Made by a program: the position numbers and the translations under genes. A model generated the notes under the pieces. The model had not been told where the DNA came from. It made no database searches and saw only the letters and a list, made by a program, of their open reading frames with translations. A DNA stretch of 35,574 nucleotides from Halobacteriovoraceae bacterium (GTDB taxonomy: Bacteria > Bdellovibrionota > Bacteriovoracia > Bacteriovoracales > Bacteriovoracaceae): positions 1 to 35,574 of the forward strand of contig JABGVH010000123.1 in NCBI GenBank assembly GCA_018646195.1. Direction: 5' to 3'. Below are positions 34,313-35,574 of this stretch, piece by piece (position 1 is the stretch's first letter; each line of letters begins with the position of its first letter).

Positions 34313-34765
34313 GTGATAAAAATGAACCGAAAAGTCGAGTACGCTCTGATGTCGCTTAGGTATATGGCCGACAAGGCGCCAAGCGAGCTGACTAGCGCCA
34401 GAGAATTGGTGGAACGCTTCAATGTTCCCTTTGATACCGTCTCAAAAGTCTTACAAGTTTTGGCAACAAAAGAGGTACTCGATTCCCATAAGGGAATTCA
34501 CGGCGGTTATCTTTTAAAAACCGATCTGGCCGGAGTGACCTTTCTCGATTTAGTGGAGTGGCTAGAAGACCGCAATTTTTCAAGTATCTGCAATCCCTCT
34601 GGAACTCCCTGCAGTCTCTACTCAACCTGTAATATTATCTCCCCTGTCGAAGCACTCAATCATAAAATCCTGGATTTTCTAAAGGAGTTAACTCTGAAAG
34701 AATTATTACTAGACCCCCGTTTTATTCAAAGTAAACAAAGTATCGCTGCGGGTGAACAGCTATGA
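34313..34765 (+). CDS. iscR: Rrf2-family iron-sulfur regulator, IscR-like
   Basis: A 150-residue Rrf2-family protein. The winged helix-turn-helix opens with [17 protein letters not shown] and continues with [37 protein letters not shown], the standard pattern. Three cysteines at 93, 100 and 106 match the [2Fe-2S] ligands of IscR/SufR-type sensors. The start is GTG at 34313 with AGGAG eight bases upstream; an ATG three codons later is less well spaced. The stop overlaps the sufB start as ATGA, so the regulator and the SUF genes form one transcript. It likely represses this operon when its cluster is loaded, acting at the two inverted repeats upstream. Symbol by similarity of type; SufR is a possible alternative name. 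Confidence 0.85.
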   Translation: MIKMNRKVEYALMSLRYMADKAPSELTSARELVERFNVPFDTVSKVLQVLATKEVLDSHKGIHGGYLLKTDLAGVTFLDLVEWLEDRNFSSICNPSGTPCSLYSTCNIISPVEALNHKILDFLKELTLKELLLDPRFIQSKQSIAAGEQL

Positions 34766-35574
34766 GTACAAAAGACCTCCTCGATGAGGAGTACAAGTAC
34801 GGTTTTTACACCGATATTGAAACTGAAGAATTTCCAAAGGGCCTAAGCGAAGATATTGTCCGCTTAATTTCTAAAAAGAAAGATGAACCGAAGTGGCTCT
34901 TAGACTATCGTCTCAAGGCCTTTGCCCATTGGAAGACCTTGCCACATCCCGATTGGGCCAAGCTTGAGCTTCCTGAAATTGACTTTAATGACCTCTATTA
35001 TTATTCAGTGCCTAAGAAGAAGGCCGAACTCGAAAGTCTCGATGAAGTCGATCCAGAACTATTGGCAACTTTTGAAAAACTAGGCATTCCCCTCAATGAA
35101 CAGAAGCGAATCTCTGGCGTGGCAGTTGATGCCGTTTTCGATTCGGTCTCCGTCGCCACCACTTACCGCGAAGAGCTTGAGAAAGTTGGCGTGATTTTCT
35201 GCTCAATTTCTGAGGCGATAAAAGAGCGACCAGAGCTCGTTCAAAAATATCTTGGAACGGTAGTCCCCTATTCCGATAATTTCTACGCCGCCCTTAATTG
35301 CGCCGTTTTTAGTGATGGCTCTTTTGTCTATATTCCAAAAGGCGTTACCTGCCCGATGGACCTCTCGACTTATTTCCGAATCAATGCCGCTGAAACTGGC
35401 CAATTTGAAAGGACCTTAGTGGTGGCGGAAGAGGGCTCCTATGTCAATTATCTTGAGGGCTGTACCGCTCCACAAAGAGATGAGAATCAATTGCATGCTG
35501 CCATTGTCGAATTAGTCGCTCTTGAAAATGCCACTATTAAATATTCGACTGTTCAAAATTGGTATGCTGGCAAT
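34762..35574 (+). CDS. sufB: Fe-S cluster scaffold protein SufB, 5' part (runs off the window)
   Basis: The frame is open from ATG 34762 to the last base (271 codons). The sequence is typical SufB: early [23 protein letters not shown], then [14 protein letters not shown], later [62 protein letters not shown], and [23 protein letters not shown]. SufB forms the SufBCD scaffold that assembles Fe-S clusters. The C-terminal cysteine and core ligands lie outside the window. It starts four bases inside the iscR-like gene; sufC and sufD are expected next. Confidence 0.96.
   Translation, partial: MSTKDLLDEEYKYGFYTDIETEEFPKGLSEDIVRLISKKKDEPKWLLDYRLKAFAHWKTLPHPDWAKLELPEIDFNDLYYYSVPKKKAELESLDEVDPELLATFEKLGIPLNEQKRISGVAVDAVFDSVSVATTYREELEKVGVIFCSISEAIKERPELVQKYLGTVVPYSDNFYAALNCAVFSDGSFVYIPKGVTCPMDLSTYFRINAAETGQFERTLVVAEEGSYVNYLEGCTAPQRDENQLHAAIVELVALENATIKYSTVQNWYAGN

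Noticed and set aside
1-35574. tRNA, rRNA, CRISPR array, insertion sequence, integrase or prophage genes
   Set aside because: None seen; no regularly spaced repeats, transposase motifs or tRNA-like cloverleaf were noticed, and the gene content is of core chromosomal type.

Overview
The window looks like chromosomal DNA of a moderately AT-rich Gram-negative bacterium. Evidence is a complete type II secretion system (T2SS), a lipoprotein, several signal peptides, IHF and a SUF iron-sulfur locus. The GspN type, the charge-rich proteins and the very large secreted protein of unknown family suggest a Bdellovibrio/Bacteriovorax-like lineage (Bdellovibrionota). That placement is inference from gene content, not a database result. 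I see no tRNA, rRNA, CRISPR array, insertion sequence or phage module.

Layout. 1-572: 3' part of a LysR-type regulator cut by the window edge. 569-4139 (minus): acyl-CoA dehydrogenase followed by an overlapping FG-GAP/ASPIC-UnbV lipoprotein. 4274-18319 (plus): one promoter and twelve T2SS genes in the classical order gspC-D-E-F-G-H-I-J-K-L-M-N, followed at 18362-19318 by a short-chain polyprenyl diphosphate synthase. 19286-20104 (minus): ihfA-like gene and a MerR-type regulator. 20289-20795 (plus): TetR-type regulator. 20798-24334 (minus): a two-subunit type IIA topoisomerase. 24419-25574 (plus): an exported protein of uncertain family and a GNAT acetyltransferase. 25571-26113 (minus): small secreted Cys-rich protein. 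26146-27906 (plus): arginyl-tRNA synthetase. 27912-34079 (minus): a 2055-residue exported protein of unknown family. 34313 to the end (plus): an IscR/Rrf2-type regulator and the start of sufB.

How it works together. The T2SS block encodes the outer-membrane secretin (D), clamp (C), ATPase (E), inner-membrane platform (F, L, M), major and minor pseudopilins (G, H, I, J, K) and GspN. It lacks only the prepilin peptidase (GspO/PilD) and a pilotin, which must lie elsewhere. The nearby exported proteins (giant 2055-aa protein, small Cys-rich protein) could be T2SS or Sec cargo, but nothing in the sequence proves it.

Most notable points: gspH has no ATG/GTG/TTG that would include its prepilin leader and appears to start at an ATT codon behind a good Shine-Dalgarno site; the 2055-aa protein carries ten successive cysteine pairs in an otherwise helical region; the topoisomerase A subunit is short, has T4/eukaryote-like active-site motifs and, like its partner, ends in a lysine-rich tail; every convergent gene junction in the window is overlapping or only a few bases wide, leaving no room for intrinsic terminators; and the iscR-suf promoter carries two perfect inverted repeats.
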